Source: an uncultured Bacteroidales bacterium (GTDB lineage: Bacteria; Bacteroidota; Bacteroidia; Bacteroidales; P3). Taken from it: a stretch of DNA of 64,000 nucleotides. The stretch lies in the NCBI GenBank assembly GCA_900317285.1, contig ONGA01000003.1, positions 48,197-112,196 of the forward strand, in the 5' to 3' direction. Shown piece after piece: positions 15,980 through 23,926 of the stretch. Numbering within the stretch: the first letter of the stretch is position 1; every line of letters begins with the position of its first letter. The notes under the pieces were generated by a model. It had not been told where the DNA came from. It made no database searches and saw only the letters and a program-made list of their open reading frames with translations. Made by a program: the position numbers and the translations under genes.

Positions 15980-16915
15980 CTACCGGCGTTTCGCTAACAG
16001 CGCTGCAACACCGGCAATGGGAAGCAGTGTAAGTATGACGGCCCACCAGTTGACGACGTTGGCGTGCTCCTCAATCACATAGTCGCCCCCTATCATGCGG
16101 TCGGCGCTGACCATGTGCTCCGACATGCGTCCGCCAGGCAGTTGTATGCGCCACAGCACCCACCTGTTGAGTTCCCAAAGGTCTTGGGACTTCTGTAGTG
16201 CCTCGAAGCCTACACTGTTGATCCTGTTGATGAATTCCAGCTCGGGGAAGGCAGTGGATACATTGCTTGCCGATTTGAATTCGTTGGGCAGCTCGGCGAG
16301 GGTGAGGACTAAGAGGGTGTCGTGGTATTTGTCCAGCAGGGCTCGTTGCGTGCTGTCGCAGACGGCGGCATAAGCTGCCATCTCTCTCTCGAACAGACAG
16401 TGGCTCCACCACCGTACATACTTGGTGTTCAGATTGTCGAGCATGCCGTAGAGGTCGTTGCCGTTCCAGTCGGCGGGCAGCTCGCTGTGGGAGAAGAGCA
16501 GCCGCTGCTCGTCTTCGGTGAGGTAGTCACCGATGGGTACCGGCAGGCTGTCGAGCTGTGGGAAACGGGCTGTGTAGCTATAGCGGGTGGTGAACCAGCG
16601 GAAGCTTTTGCCGACGGTCACCTCGGGTTGCAGCAGGCGCGGCATGCTGTCGTATTGCGTGCTCCATCCGCCGTTGATAATATCAATGGTGTAGGAGTAA
16701 CGCATGGTGTCTTTCTCACTGCGGAAGTCGAAAGGCAGCGGCGTGGCGAGGCTGTCTTCCTGCCACCCTTTGAAGAGGGCGGTGTCGCTGTGTGAGGTTA
16801 AAATGCTGCGTGAGCCGTCCAGTTGGCGTGTCACGCTGTCGGTGGCCACATAGTGTGCGGCGCACGAGGCCAGCAGCAGAGATACCGCTGCGATGATGAT
16901 GGAATGACGTTTCAT
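15980..16915 (-). CDS. Lipoprotein with C-terminal membrane segment, third gene of an ECF sigma operon
   Basis: A 311-residue protein of unknown family. It starts with a lipobox signal (MKRHSIIIAAVSLLLASCAA, Cys18). The body is rich in Trp, Tyr and short acidic strands (FRWFTTRYSYTARFPQLDSLPVP, KYVRWWSHCLFEREMAAYAAV). The last 26 residues form a membrane helix ending in KRR (NWWAVILTLLPIAGVAALLAKRR). A lipid anchor at one end and a helix with basic tail at the other would tether both ends, an odd layout. Its ATG overlaps the stop of the small membrane protein by 4 bases, so it belongs to the sigma operon. Function unknown; a sensor or target of the sigma system is a guess. Confidence 0.7.
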   Translation of the reverse strand: MKRHSIIIAAVSLLLASCAAHYVATDSVTRQLDGSRSILTSHSDTALFKGWQEDSLATPLPFDFRSEKDTMRYSYTIDIINGGWSTQYDSMPRLLQPEVTVGKSFRWFTTRYSYTARFPQLDSLPVPIGDYLTEDEQRLLFSHSELPADWNGNDLYGMLDNLNTKYVRWWSHCLFEREMAAYAAVCDSTQRALLDKYHDTLLVLTLAELPNEFKSASNVSTAFPELEFINRINSVGFEALQKSQDLWELNRWVLWRIQLPGGRMSEHMVSADRMIGGDYVIEEHANVVNWWAVILTLLPIAGVAALLAKRR

Positions 16916-17217
16916 ATTACGGTATGTATTTGATGGTTGCGAAGCGAGTTTCTGTAGCCTGCAAGGGGCGCCGGTAGGTCGTTGGGCGAGGATGGGAGCG
17001 TCGCACTGACGGTCTCGGCGAGGGTGGGCTTGGGCGTGGTGTCAGCTATGGGTAATGCCAGCGGTACAATGGCCAGCAACAGGCATGCTGCAGCCACTAA
17101 TGCCTGGCGTTGTCTGCTGCGGTGCATTTTGCGGCGCATGCCGGCGAGGATGGCATCGGTGTCAGGGGTGTCGACAGGCTGGTGCTGTATTTTTGCTATG
17201 AGTTCATTGTATTCCAT
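16912..17217 (-). CDS. Small single-pass membrane protein, candidate anti-sigma factor
   Basis: 101 residues: a 38-residue N-terminal cytoplasmic region (MEYNELIAKIQHQPVDTPDT, then basic MRRKMHRSRQRQ), one membrane helix (ALVAAACLLLAIVPLALPIA) and a short outer tail. This is the plan of a minimal anti-sigma factor, although no known anti-sigma domain is visible. The gene overlaps the upstream sigma gene by 14 bases and the downstream lipoprotein gene by 4, so the three are tightly coupled. The role is inferred only from position and topology. Confidence 0.7.
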   Translation of the reverse strand: MEYNELIAKIQHQPVDTPDTDAILAGMRRKMHRSRQRQALVAAACLLLAIVPLALPIADTTPKPTLAETVSATLPSSPNDLPAPLAGYRNSLRNHQIHTVI

Positions 17218-17740
17218 ATTGCTTCAGTTTTTCGCGGACGGCGGTGCGTGCCACGTATAGGTTGGCTTTCACATTGTCGGCGCTCATGCGGGTGGCTACG
17301 GCTACCTCGTCGGCGCTGAGGCCTTCTATTTCGCGCAGTTGGTAGACTATACGCTGTTTGGGTGGAAGTGAGGCGACGGCTTGTTGCAGCAGGTTGAGGA
17401 GCTCGTCGGCGGCCATGTCGTCGGGATTTACTGCTTCAGTGTGCAGGGTGGTGATGAGTGAGAAGTGTCGGTACCTACGGCGCAGCTCGTCGTAGCAGCG
17501 CCGGGCGCAGATGGTGCAGAGCCATGTGGACAGGCTTTGGCGTGGGTCGTAGCGCCGTGAGTGCCGCCAGAGCCGTATGAAGGTCTCTTGGACGGCATCG
17601 CCGGCAGCGTCGCAGTCGCCCAGCAGGCCGTAGGCCAGTCGGAAGAGGCGTTCGCGGTGGCGCTCGATGAGTTGGCGCAGGGCTGCCTCGCTGCCGCCAC
17701 GCAGCTGCTGCATCAGTTCTATGTCCGTTGAGCTGCTCAT
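17204..17740 (-). CDS. ECF-type RNA polymerase sigma factor
   Basis: 178 residues with both ECF regions. Region 2 spans roughly residues 20-90 (LIERHRERLFRLAYGLLGD, then DAVQETFIRLWRHSRRYDP and WLCTICARRCYDELRRR). Region 4 spans about 115-170 (LLQQAVASLPPKQRIVYQLREIEGLSADEVA, then MSADNVKANLYVARTAVREKL). It directs core polymerase to an alternative promoter set in response to an envelope or other signal. It is first in a three-gene minus-strand operon with a small membrane protein and a lipoprotein. No promoter of the TAnnTTTG type is obvious in the 50 bases upstream. Confidence 0.92.
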   Translation of the reverse strand: MSSSTDIELMQQLRGGSEAALRQLIERHRERLFRLAYGLLGDCDAAGDAVQETFIRLWRHSRRYDPRQSLSTWLCTICARRCYDELRRRYRHFSLITTLHTEAVNPDDMAADELLNLLQQAVASLPPKQRIVYQLREIEGLSADEVAVATRMSADNVKANLYVARTAVREKLKQYGIQ

Positions 17741-17790
17741 TTGCCTATTATACGCCTGGACATGGCTTAGGTAAAATTGTGGAGATTAAA

Positions 17791-20421
17791 TTATTCTTCC
17801 CGTATCTTGCCGTCCCCGCTGCGGCGGTACAGGGTGAAGTGGCTCTTGACTTTCTCAAGGAAGGGGCTGAGGGCATGTGTTGAGCGCCCGTAGTACTCGT
17901 CATAGGTAATGCAGAGGCGCTTCTTCGAGCGCGAGAGGGCTACGAAGAGGCGTCGGGCATCTTCTTGAATTTGCTTCTCGGTCCAGCTGCGCGACCCCGG
18001 ATAGTTGCCGTCGACAGCACGGTAGACTATCACCGTGTCGAATTCCAATCCCTTGGCTTTGTGAACGGTGGATATGATGTAGCGCTCCTCAAGTGAGGAG
18101 CTGCACATGTCGGCCTCCTTGCTGGTGTTGAGGTCGGTGATATAGCGTTCGAGCTGTAGCGGCAGGGTGGGGTAGAGGTCGGTGCGGATGACGTCTTTCT
18201 CCAGGTAGCGGAGCAGATGATTCCATTTGTCAACGGGCTCTATGAGATTGCGTTCTAGTAATTTCCCGTAGACAAACTGCATCTCATCCACGATGCCGGT
18301 GCCTTGGTGTGCGTGGAGGTAGAGGTCGGCGTAGCGTTCGCGGAACTTGGCAATCTGCTTTTTGTGGTTCTCTGCAAAGAGATGCTGCTCCCCGATGAGC
18401 TGTATGGCGTTCTTGTGGCAGAAGTTGAGCAGCGAGAGTGTCGCCAGGATGTCGTCGTCGGCACGGTGGCTGTTCTGCCCTTCAAGATGCAGCACTTCGA
18501 GCAGGTGCACCAGCTTGTAGTGGCGGAGGCGCGGCCGCACGAGGCGGATGTATTTCAGCGTGTCGAAATAACGCGGGCAGAGTTCCTCAAGGACGAGGGA
18601 GGGACAGCTGCGTCGCAGGTTGTGGGAGAGGATTTGGTAGTCGTATTCCACGTTGTGACCCACCAGTGTGGCCCCCTGGCAGTAGTCCAGGAACTTCCGC
18701 AATCCTTCCTCGCGGGAGTGGCGTTTGCTGTTGCGGTAGACCTCAATCATGGGGTTGGGATGCCCGCCGACGGTCGTAGGAAGCTCTTTGTCGGTTTCAA
18801 GGATGATGTCGAAAGGCTTGCCCACCACTTTCCCTTGACGCACACGTACGGCAGCAATCTGAATGATGTCGTCTTCGCGGGGGTTGAGCCCTGTGGTCTC
18901 GGTATCGAAGATGACAAGTTCCTCGGTATCGTAGGCGTGTACAAACTCCTGAATATAGGAGCTGTCCGGATGCACAAGGAAATCGGAAGGCAGCAGGGCA
19001 AGTTTGCGCAGGTCGCGCATCATGGCGCGTGCTGCGGTATAGGTGGGAGTGATGTTAAGCCCCCACAGCAGGCGAGCCCATGCGATGAAAACCGTCTCGT
19101 CGGTGAGCACGCTCAGGTGTGCGATGATGAGCCGCATGGCCGGCAGGGAAAAAAGGTCGGTGCCGCTGATTTTGAAATGAGGTATGCCCATGCCACTCAT
19201 CACCTCGCCGATGTCGTCGGCTTCGCGGTTGGTGCTGACCAGAATGGCCACACGTCCGTCGGCGTCCATCTCCCCGTAGCGTTTGGCAAAACGGGCGGTG
19301 TAGTAGCTTTCCAATTGTGAGTCGCCGACATTCAGCAGGCAGAGGTCTTCGGGGCTGCGCAGGGGCGCATCTCCTGGCTTGCCCGTCCCTTCTTCGGGCG
19401 TACACGGGAGTACGCCTTTACAATTCAGGTTGCGTGAGGCGAAGTCGTTCTGCAGGTCGAGGAGATATTTGGGCGAACGGTAGTTGGTGTGCAGATAATG
19501 GATGTTGTCTTTGCAGCGATGTTTCAGCGCCTGCAGGGTTTCCAGTTTGGCGCCGATGAACGAGAAGATGGCCTGCTGTTCGTCGCCGAGGTATACAATG
19601 GTGGCGTCGGACGCTGCCAAGAGGTCCACCAAGGCGAATTGCAGGGTGTTGAGGTCCTGGACCTCGTCAATCTCTATCCAGGAATACCGATTCCCGCTTT
19701 CCTCTTTCATCTTTCCGCTTAAATGCTGGTAGGCGAGTATGAGCAGGTCGTCGTAGTCCAGCAGGTCGTTGTCTTCCTTATAGTGCTCGTAGTTTTTCGC
19801 CAAGAGCATCATGTTGGCAGCCGGCAGTTCGGCGAGTACGCTGTAGCGCTGCATCAGGGGCTCGATTTCCTGATAGATGGCGGCAATGTTCTCCTCGTCG
19901 AAGGGGCGGCCGAGGACATCGCAGAGTTTCGCCACGCCGCCGGCATGGAACAGCTCTCCGTGCAGCACGAGGTCGCCCCGCATGCCGAGAACCATCTGCT
20001 GCAAACCGTGCTGGAAGCGCATCAGTTCGGTGGTGCGGCTGTTGATGTTGAGTTTCTTGCAGAGCTCTTCCTGGATGATGTTTTCCATGTCGCCCTCGTC
20101 GATGATGGCGCAGTTGTGGTTGACCACGCCCTCGTTGAAGAGCATCTGGGAACAGAAGCGGTGGATGTTGCCCACGAAGAGGTCGTCGGGCACAGGGTTT
20201 CCCGTGCGGTCGGCGATGCGTTGCGCCATTCCCTTGGCGGCGCGGTTGGTGAAGGTGAGGCACAGCATGTCGCGATACTCCACGCCGTTCTCATGGGCGT
20301 GAACCACGCGTTCTGTCAGGATGTCGGTCTTGCCGCATCCCGGAGGCGCCAGCACCAGGTGCCGCCCACTGCTGATTTCTATCGCTTCCCGCTGCCACGG
20401 GTCGAATTGCCGCTCCTGCAT
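17791..20421 (-). CDS. UvrD/Rep-type helicase with an internal DnaQ-like 3'-5' exonuclease domain
   Basis: An 876-residue fusion. The SF1 helicase core has Walker A APPGCGKT (25-32), LTFTNRAAKGMAQRI (motif Ia), Walker B IDEVQD (251-256), GDEQQAIFSFIGA (motif III, 279-291), HTNYRSP (motif IV), then motif V STVHKAKGLEFD (784-795) and motif VI DARRLFVALSRSKKRL (821-836). Between motifs IV and V sits a complete DEDDh exonuclease: FDTETTG (505-511), VGHNVEYD (587-594) and HRADDD (652-657). The combination suggests unwinding coupled to 3'-end trimming in repair. The gene follows the sigma operon on the same strand but has its own start. Nine bases separate it from the channel gene upstream. Confidence 0.9.
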   Translation of the reverse strand: MQERQFDPWQREAIEISSGRHLVLAPPGCGKTDILTERVVHAHENGVEYRDMLCLTFTNRAAKGMAQRIADRTGNPVPDDLFVGNIHRFCSQMLFNEGVVNHNCAIIDEGDMENIIQEELCKKLNINSRTTELMRFQHGLQQMVLGMRGDLVLHGELFHAGGVAKLCDVLGRPFDEENIAAIYQEIEPLMQRYSVLAELPAANMMLLAKNYEHYKEDNDLLDYDDLLILAYQHLSGKMKEESGNRYSWIEIDEVQDLNTLQFALVDLLAASDATIVYLGDEQQAIFSFIGAKLETLQALKHRCKDNIHYLHTNYRSPKYLLDLQNDFASRNLNCKGVLPCTPEEGTGKPGDAPLRSPEDLCLLNVGDSQLESYYTARFAKRYGEMDADGRVAILVSTNREADDIGEVMSGMGIPHFKISGTDLFSLPAMRLIIAHLSVLTDETVFIAWARLLWGLNITPTYTAARAMMRDLRKLALLPSDFLVHPDSSYIQEFVHAYDTEELVIFDTETTGLNPREDDIIQIAAVRVRQGKVVGKPFDIILETDKELPTTVGGHPNPMIEVYRNSKRHSREEGLRKFLDYCQGATLVGHNVEYDYQILSHNLRRSCPSLVLEELCPRYFDTLKYIRLVRPRLRHYKLVHLLEVLHLEGQNSHRADDDILATLSLLNFCHKNAIQLIGEQHLFAENHKKQIAKFRERYADLYLHAHQGTGIVDEMQFVYGKLLERNLIEPVDKWNHLLRYLEKDVIRTDLYPTLPLQLERYITDLNTSKEADMCSSSLEERYIISTVHKAKGLEFDTVIVYRAVDGNYPGSRSWTEKQIQEDARRLFVALSRSKKRLCITYDEYYGRSTHALSPFLEKVKSHFTLYRRSGDGKIREE

Positions 20422-20429
20422 GGATCTTC

Positions 20430-21206
20430 TTATTTGTTGTCCTGCGATTTCTCAAGCAATTGCTGCAGGGTGTCGAGTTTCTTCTCCAACTGGTCGAGTT
20501 TGGCTTTCACGTCGTCGTTGTTGTCGGCGGCGAGGGCGTCGACAAAGATGGAGTTGATGAGCGACATGCCGATGATGCCGCCTCCGAAGAGCAGCAGACA
20601 GAAGTAGGTGCGCACGATGTGCAGCCACACGGGGGGCATGCTGCCCGCTACGGCATTGGGTATCTCGTACCAGCCTTCGACGGTGAACATCTGGAACATG
20701 GAGTAGATGCCGTCCAGGGGGGTGGAGAAGTATTCCGGCGCCGCCTTGCCGAAGAGGGCGCAGTTGAACATGGCGACGACCACGATGATGACGAAATAGC
20801 CGAGCAGGAAGGCTGCCGACTGCCGCAGGGCGAGGCGGAAGCCCATCCAGATCTCTTTGAGGTTCGGGAAGCGCCGTGCGGTGCGGAACAGCTTGAAGAC
20901 GCGCAGGGCGCGGAAGGCGATGATGAAGCTGTAGTCGGACAGGGCGGGGGTGAAGTAGGTCAGCAGTGCCGGCAGGGAGATGATGGTCACCACGCCGTCA
21001 AGCACGTTCCATCCGTCGTGCCAATAGCCCTTGACGCCATAGGCGAAATGTTTCAGAATCATTTCGACAACAAAGAGCACTGTGCAGGCGATGTCTGTCA
21101 CGTTGAGCAGCGCGGAGTCCAGCCCGCATTCTTGCAGGAAGATGACTGCCACGTTGAGCAGCACCACGAACAGCATGGATTTGTCGTTGAAGAACAGTTT
21201 TTTCAT
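20430..21206 (-). CDS. Voltage-gated ion channel, NaChBac-like
   Basis: 258 residues with the single-repeat 6-TM plan of prokaryotic voltage-gated cation channels. S1-S3 occupy about residues 10-85 (acidic residue in FVVEMILKHF). The voltage sensor S4 is RALRVFKLFRTARRF with Arg/Lys every third residue. S5 is FLLGYFVIIVVVAMFNCALFG. The pore carries the selectivity-filter stretch FTVEGWYEI (NaChBac has TLESWAS at this place), followed by S6 ending MSLINSIFVDALA. The C-terminus (VKAKLDQLEKKLDTLQQLLEKS) is a leucine-heptad coiled coil, the tetramer bundle of this family. The glutamate in the filter favours Na+ or mixed cation flow, but the glycine after it is unusual. Confidence 0.88.
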   Translation of the reverse strand: MKKLFFNDKSMLFVVLLNVAVIFLQECGLDSALLNVTDIACTVLFVVEMILKHFAYGVKGYWHDGWNVLDGVVTIISLPALLTYFTPALSDYSFIIAFRALRVFKLFRTARRFPNLKEIWMGFRLALRQSAAFLLGYFVIIVVVAMFNCALFGKAAPEYFSTPLDGIYSMFQMFTVEGWYEIPNAVAGSMPPVWLHIVRTYFCLLLFGGGIIGMSLINSIFVDALAADNNDDVKAKLDQLEKKLDTLQQLLEKSQDNK

Positions 21207-21212
21207 GTTTTG

Positions 21213-21689
21213 CTATTTGATTTCTTTTCCGTTGAGGGTGGCCGAGGCCATTTCGTCGTGCTCGTAGACGAGCTTGAGGGAGAAAAAGGGGGTGGCGCTG
21301 TCGAGGAGGAGGCGGAGGAAGATGCGGTCGCCTTCCCAGAGGTTGAGGTCCATCAGATTGGCTTTGGGAATCCATGCGAGGGTGCCCTCGTCGTCGATGC
21401 TCATGTCGGGCTCGCCGCGCCAGGCGGTGGCGGTGAAGAGGTGCATGTATTCGTTGGGCCACGTGTCGGAGATGAAGGTGACGATGCCGCGGTAGTGCCA
21501 CTCGGTGATGTCCAGGCCTGTCTCCTCCTTCACCTCGCGCAGCATGCACTCGTCGGGGCTCTCGTCGGCTTCGCACTTGCCACCCACGCCAATCCACTTG
21601 CCGTGGCTGGCGTCGTTCTCTTTCTTGACGCGGTGCAGCATGAGGTAGCTGTCGCCGTTGTCAATGTAGCAGAGGGTTGTCTGTTTCAT
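21213..21689 (-). CDS. Nudix hydrolase (MutT-like)
   Basis: 158 residues with a full Nudix box, GGKCEADESPDECMLREVKEETGLDI (about 36-61), fitting GX5EX7REUXEEXGU. Other features, such as LMLHRVKKENDASHGKWIGVG before the box and WIPKANLMDLNLWEGDRIFL after it, match the 8-oxo-dGTP diphosphatase subgroup that cleans oxidised nucleotides; the real substrate is not certain. The gene lies 6 bases upstream of the channel gene on the same strand, so they are probably co-transcribed. Confidence 0.9.
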   Translation of the reverse strand: MKQTTLCYIDNGDSYLMLHRVKKENDASHGKWIGVGGKCEADESPDECMLREVKEETGLDITEWHYRGIVTFISDTWPNEYMHLFTATAWRGEPDMSIDDEGTLAWIPKANLMDLNLWEGDRIFLRLLLDSATPFFSLKLVYEHDEMASATLNGKEIK

Positions 21690-21695
21690 AATACC

Positions 21696-21723
21696 AAAAA
21701 AGCCCGACGTGTCGGGCTCTTTT
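21696..21723 (-). terminator. Hairpin terminator after the 45-aa gene
   Basis: AGCCCGA (21701-21707) pairs with TCGGGCT (21712-21718) and is flanked by A and T runs, so it can work on both strands. It separates the small gene at 21746-21883 from the Nudix gene. Confidence 0.75.
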
Positions 21724-21745
21724 CATTGATTCTGTTGTGAAGGAA

Positions 21746-21883
21746 TTAGTCCTCAGCGTTGATGATGGCTTTGTGGACAGCGTTCCAGCCGGCAGCGGTG
21801 ATACCCCAGTTGTTGGTGGAGTTCTTGTTACCATTGATGCGGACCTTTCTTCTCTTCACTTTTTTGTTAGCATTGATACCCAT
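21746..21883 (-). CDS. 45-residue basic small protein
   Basis: Translates as a complete short protein beginning MGINANKKVKRRKVRINGN, continuing KNSTNNWGITAAGWNAVHKA and ending IINAED. The first half is very basic (KKVKRRKVR); the second half is neutral with two tryptophans in GI/GW contexts. It is framed by its own elements: a textbook promoter (21958-21989, minus strand) about 75-80 bases upstream and a hairpin terminator 23 bases after the stop. Codons are regular (AAC, GGT, ATC, GCC), like expressed neighbours. I do not recognise the family. Nucleic-acid or ribosome binding is a guess from the charge. It is below most gene-caller length cut-offs. Confidence 0.75.
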   Translation of the reverse strand: MGINANKKVKRRKVRINGNKNSTNNWGITAAGWNAVHKAIINAED

Positions 21884-21957
21884 GGTGTATAATTTTTATT
21901 GTTTATTTACTTGATAATCAGTTTGTAATTGGCATGCTGCCCAAAACAAACGTGCTG

Positions 21958-21989
21958 CAAAGATACACACTTTTTCTGAACCGGCAAAA
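21958..21989 (-). promoter_or_regulatory. Promoter of the 45-aa gene
   Basis: Read on the minus strand: -33 TTTTGC (21989-21984), exactly 18 bases, -7 TATCTTTG (21965-21958), followed by CA. One of the best matches to the Bacteroidota consensus in the window. Confidence 0.85.
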
Positions 21990-22022
21990 TTTTTTTAACA
22001 GAGGGATGTTATTTTCGTTGTG

Positions 22023-22832
22023 TCAGAAGCGTCCGGAAGCGCCGCCGCCGCCGAAGCTGCCGCCTCCAAAACCGCCGAATCCCCCTCCGAATCCGCCTCC
22101 GCGACCGCCGCCGAAGCCGCCGGGGAAGCCTCCGATGAAGATGCCGCCTCCGGGACCGCGATGGTTGTTGCCGTTGTTGTTGAATTGTTCGGGGTGTTTC
22201 TTGACGTAGCGGCGGAGCAGGATGAAGGCTACGGCGATGAGCGCGAGGAAGGTGCCGAGGCTGATGAGCGCGGCACGGCGCCCGTCGCGGCGGTACTGTG
22301 CGTAGCTGTATTCGCCGGCCATCACGGGTTGGATGATGTCGAGGGCCTTGACGACGGCCTTGTAGTAGTCACCGTCGCTGAGCTGCGGTATCATCTCGTC
22401 GTCGATGATGCGTTTGCAGAAGAGGTCGGGCAGCGCGCCCTCGACCCCGTAGCCGGTGGAAATGGCCACGGCGCCCCAGTTCTCGTCCTGGGTCTTGCTT
22501 TTGATGAGGATGACGACGCCGTTGTTGAAGTCTTGCTGGCCCACGCCCCAAGTCTGGCCGATGCGTTGCGCCACGGCGTTCTCGTCGTCGCCTCCAAGGG
22601 TGGGGGTGATGACGACGAGTATCTGGTTGGAGGTGGAGTCGTTGAAGGCTACCAGCCTTTGCTCCAGTGTGTTGCGCTGCTTGTCGGACAGGATGCCCGA
22701 GTAGTCGTTCACCAGCCGGTGGGTCTTCTCCGGCAGCCACCCCGTCTGCGCCTGAAGGGAATTGAGAATTGATAATTGAGAATTGAAAATTATGCTTGCG
22801 CAGATTGCAAGTCGCAATAATCTTTGTATCAT
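22023..22832 (-). CDS. TPM domain (YgcG-like) membrane protein
   Basis: About 269 residues. After a signal peptide comes the TPM domain (roughly 28-170), which begins VNDYSGILSDKQRNTLEQRL and carries ILVVITPTLGGDDENAVAQRIGQTWGVG and NGVVILI. A membrane helix (ALISLGTFLALIAVAFILL) and a glycine-rich tail with FGGG repeats follow, the standard YgcG layout. TPM proteins usually pair with LemA, as here; their cellular function is unresolved. The signal peptide core (IIFNSQLSILNSLQAQ) is encoded by an AATT-type repeat. An ATG at 22847 would add five residues but lies in repeat sequence. Confidence 0.88.
   Translation of the reverse strand: MIQRLLRLAICASIIFNSQLSILNSLQAQTGWLPEKTHRLVNDYSGILSDKQRNTLEQRLVAFNDSTSNQILVVITPTLGGDDENAVAQRIGQTWGVGQQDFNNGVVILIKSKTQDENWGAVAISTGYGVEGALPDLFCKRIIDDEMIPQLSDGDYYKAVVKALDIIQPVMAGEYSYAQYRRDGRRAALISLGTFLALIAVAFILLRRYVKKHPEQFNNNGNNHRGPGGGIFIGGFPGGFGGGRGGGFGGGFGGFGGGSFGGGGASGRF
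22759..22792. repeat. AATT-type low-complexity tract in the TPM signal peptide
   Basis: Four near copies of AATTGAGAATTGATAATTG-style units encode the hydrophobic core of the signal peptide immediately before LQAQ. A second, shorter tract of the same kind (22838-22862) lies between this gene and lemA. Confidence 0.65.
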
Positions 22833-22869
22833 CTTTCTAATTGTCAATTATCAATTATCGGTTCTCGGT

Positions 22870-23469
22870 TTAGAAGTCGAATTCCACGTTCACGGGTTCG
22901 GCAGCCTCTTCGGGGGCGGTGAAGTAGCCTTTCTTCTCGAAGCCCAGCATGCCTGCGATGAGGCTGGCGGGGAAGCGGCGCAGCTTGGTGTTGTAGGCCT
23001 GGACGGCTTCGTTGAATTTGCCGCGCTCGACGGTGATGCGGTTCTCGGTGCCCTCAAGCTGGGTCTGCAGGTCGCGGAAGCCCTGGGTGGCAGTGAGTTC
23101 GGGGTAGCGCTCGACGGTGACCTTGATGGTGTTGGCGAGGGCCTTGGAGAGGTTGTCCTGGGCTTTCTGGTAGGCGCGGACCTGTTCTTCGGTGAGCTGC
23201 GAGGGGTCCACCTGGGTCTGCTGCACGCCGGCGCGGGCGTTGGTGACCTCGGTGAGGACGCCCTTCTCGTAGTTGGCGGCACCTTTGACGGTGTTGACGA
23301 GCTGCGGGATGAGATCCATGCGGCGTTTGTAGACGTTCTCGACCTGGCTCCAGGCCTTGGCAACGTTTTCTTCGTTGGTTACGAGGCGGTTGTTGACGCT
23401 GACGCCCCAGAGGAAGATGAGGGCCACGACGCCCACGATGGAGAGGATGGTGATGGTTCCTTTTTTCAT
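22870..23469 (-). CDS. lemA: LemA family protein
   Basis: 199 residues: an N-terminal membrane helix (ITILSIVGVVALIFLWGV), then the all-helical LemA domain with the signature NRLVTNEENVAKAWSQVENVYKRRMDLIPQLVNTVKG, followed by YEKGVLTEVTNARAG, YPELTATQGFRDLQTQLEGTENRI and FNEAVQAYNTKLRRFP. The last 25 residues are acidic. It is a membrane-anchored protein, usually paired with TPM proteins; molecular role unknown. It precedes the TPM gene by about 37 bases on the same strand. No clear promoter is visible in the 120 bases upstream, which are G-rich and T-rich without other features. Confidence 0.92.
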   Translation of the reverse strand: MKKGTITILSIVGVVALIFLWGVSVNNRLVTNEENVAKAWSQVENVYKRRMDLIPQLVNTVKGAANYEKGVLTEVTNARAGVQQTQVDPSQLTEEQVRAYQKAQDNLSKALANTIKVTVERYPELTATQGFRDLQTQLEGTENRITVERGKFNEAVQAYNTKLRRFPASLIAGMLGFEKKGYFTAPEEAAEPVNVEFDF

Positions 23470-23595
23470 TTTTCGGATTGTTTTTCTTCCTTAACGCGGT
23501 CGGGAGGGTTTTATTATATTGGAGTGTGATTTTTTGGATTGAGGCGGATTTTTGGCCCCTTGACCCCCGGAAATGGGGTGGGGGGGGTAAACGGT

Positions 23596-23745
23596 TGGTA
23601 ATGAGAATGGATGGGATGAAGGATAGGAGAAAGTGGGACGAAATCCCGAAAAAACGCCTCCTATGCTTGTACTACCATTTTCCTATGGTTCTCCTTAGCT
23701 TCTCCTATACCGCTTATTAGTTGCTCCTATGATGCTCCTATGTCA
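23596..23745 (-). repeat. 11-bp iterated intergenic element, copy 2 (inverted relative to copy 1)
   Basis: On the minus strand, a TGA leader is followed by eight 11-bp units (consensus CATAGGAGAAG) and the same 42-bp tail as copy 1; the last unit plus tail (23613-23665) is identical over 53 bases. The unit order differs at the start, where two full CATAGGAG units stand next to each other, but spacing is exactly 11 throughout. Located in the 457-bp spacer between lemA and the FISUMP-type gene. The remaining spacer (23470-23595) is G/T-rich with no recognised feature. Confidence 0.85.
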
Positions 23746-23803
23746 CCGAAAAATTAAAATTCCGTAAAACTATGGAGCCGAAAAAGGGATGGCATAAAAT
23801 AAA

Positions 23804-23835
23804 TTTGGTGGATTCATTTTTTCTTCGTAACTTTG
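23804..23835 (+). promoter_or_regulatory. Promoter of the FISUMP-type lipoprotein gene
   Basis: -33 TTTGGT (23804-23809), 18 bases, -7 TAACTTTG (23828-23835). The gene starts at 23927, giving a leader of about 85 nt. Confidence 0.7.
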
Positions 23836-23926
23836 CAAATATGTTTTTTGAAAAAATGTTGTGCTGATTTAGAATGATTATGAAAGAAAAGAATAAAGAA
23901 ATGTCAAACGTTAAACATTAAACACC

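Noticed and set aside
16095-19320. Several + strand open frames opposite the sigma and helicase genes
   Set aside because: Shadows of coding genes; no start context or domain.
22020-22772. An Ala/Glu/Val-rich open frame on the + strand
   Set aside because: Antisense to the glycine-rich tail and TPM domain of a clear gene.
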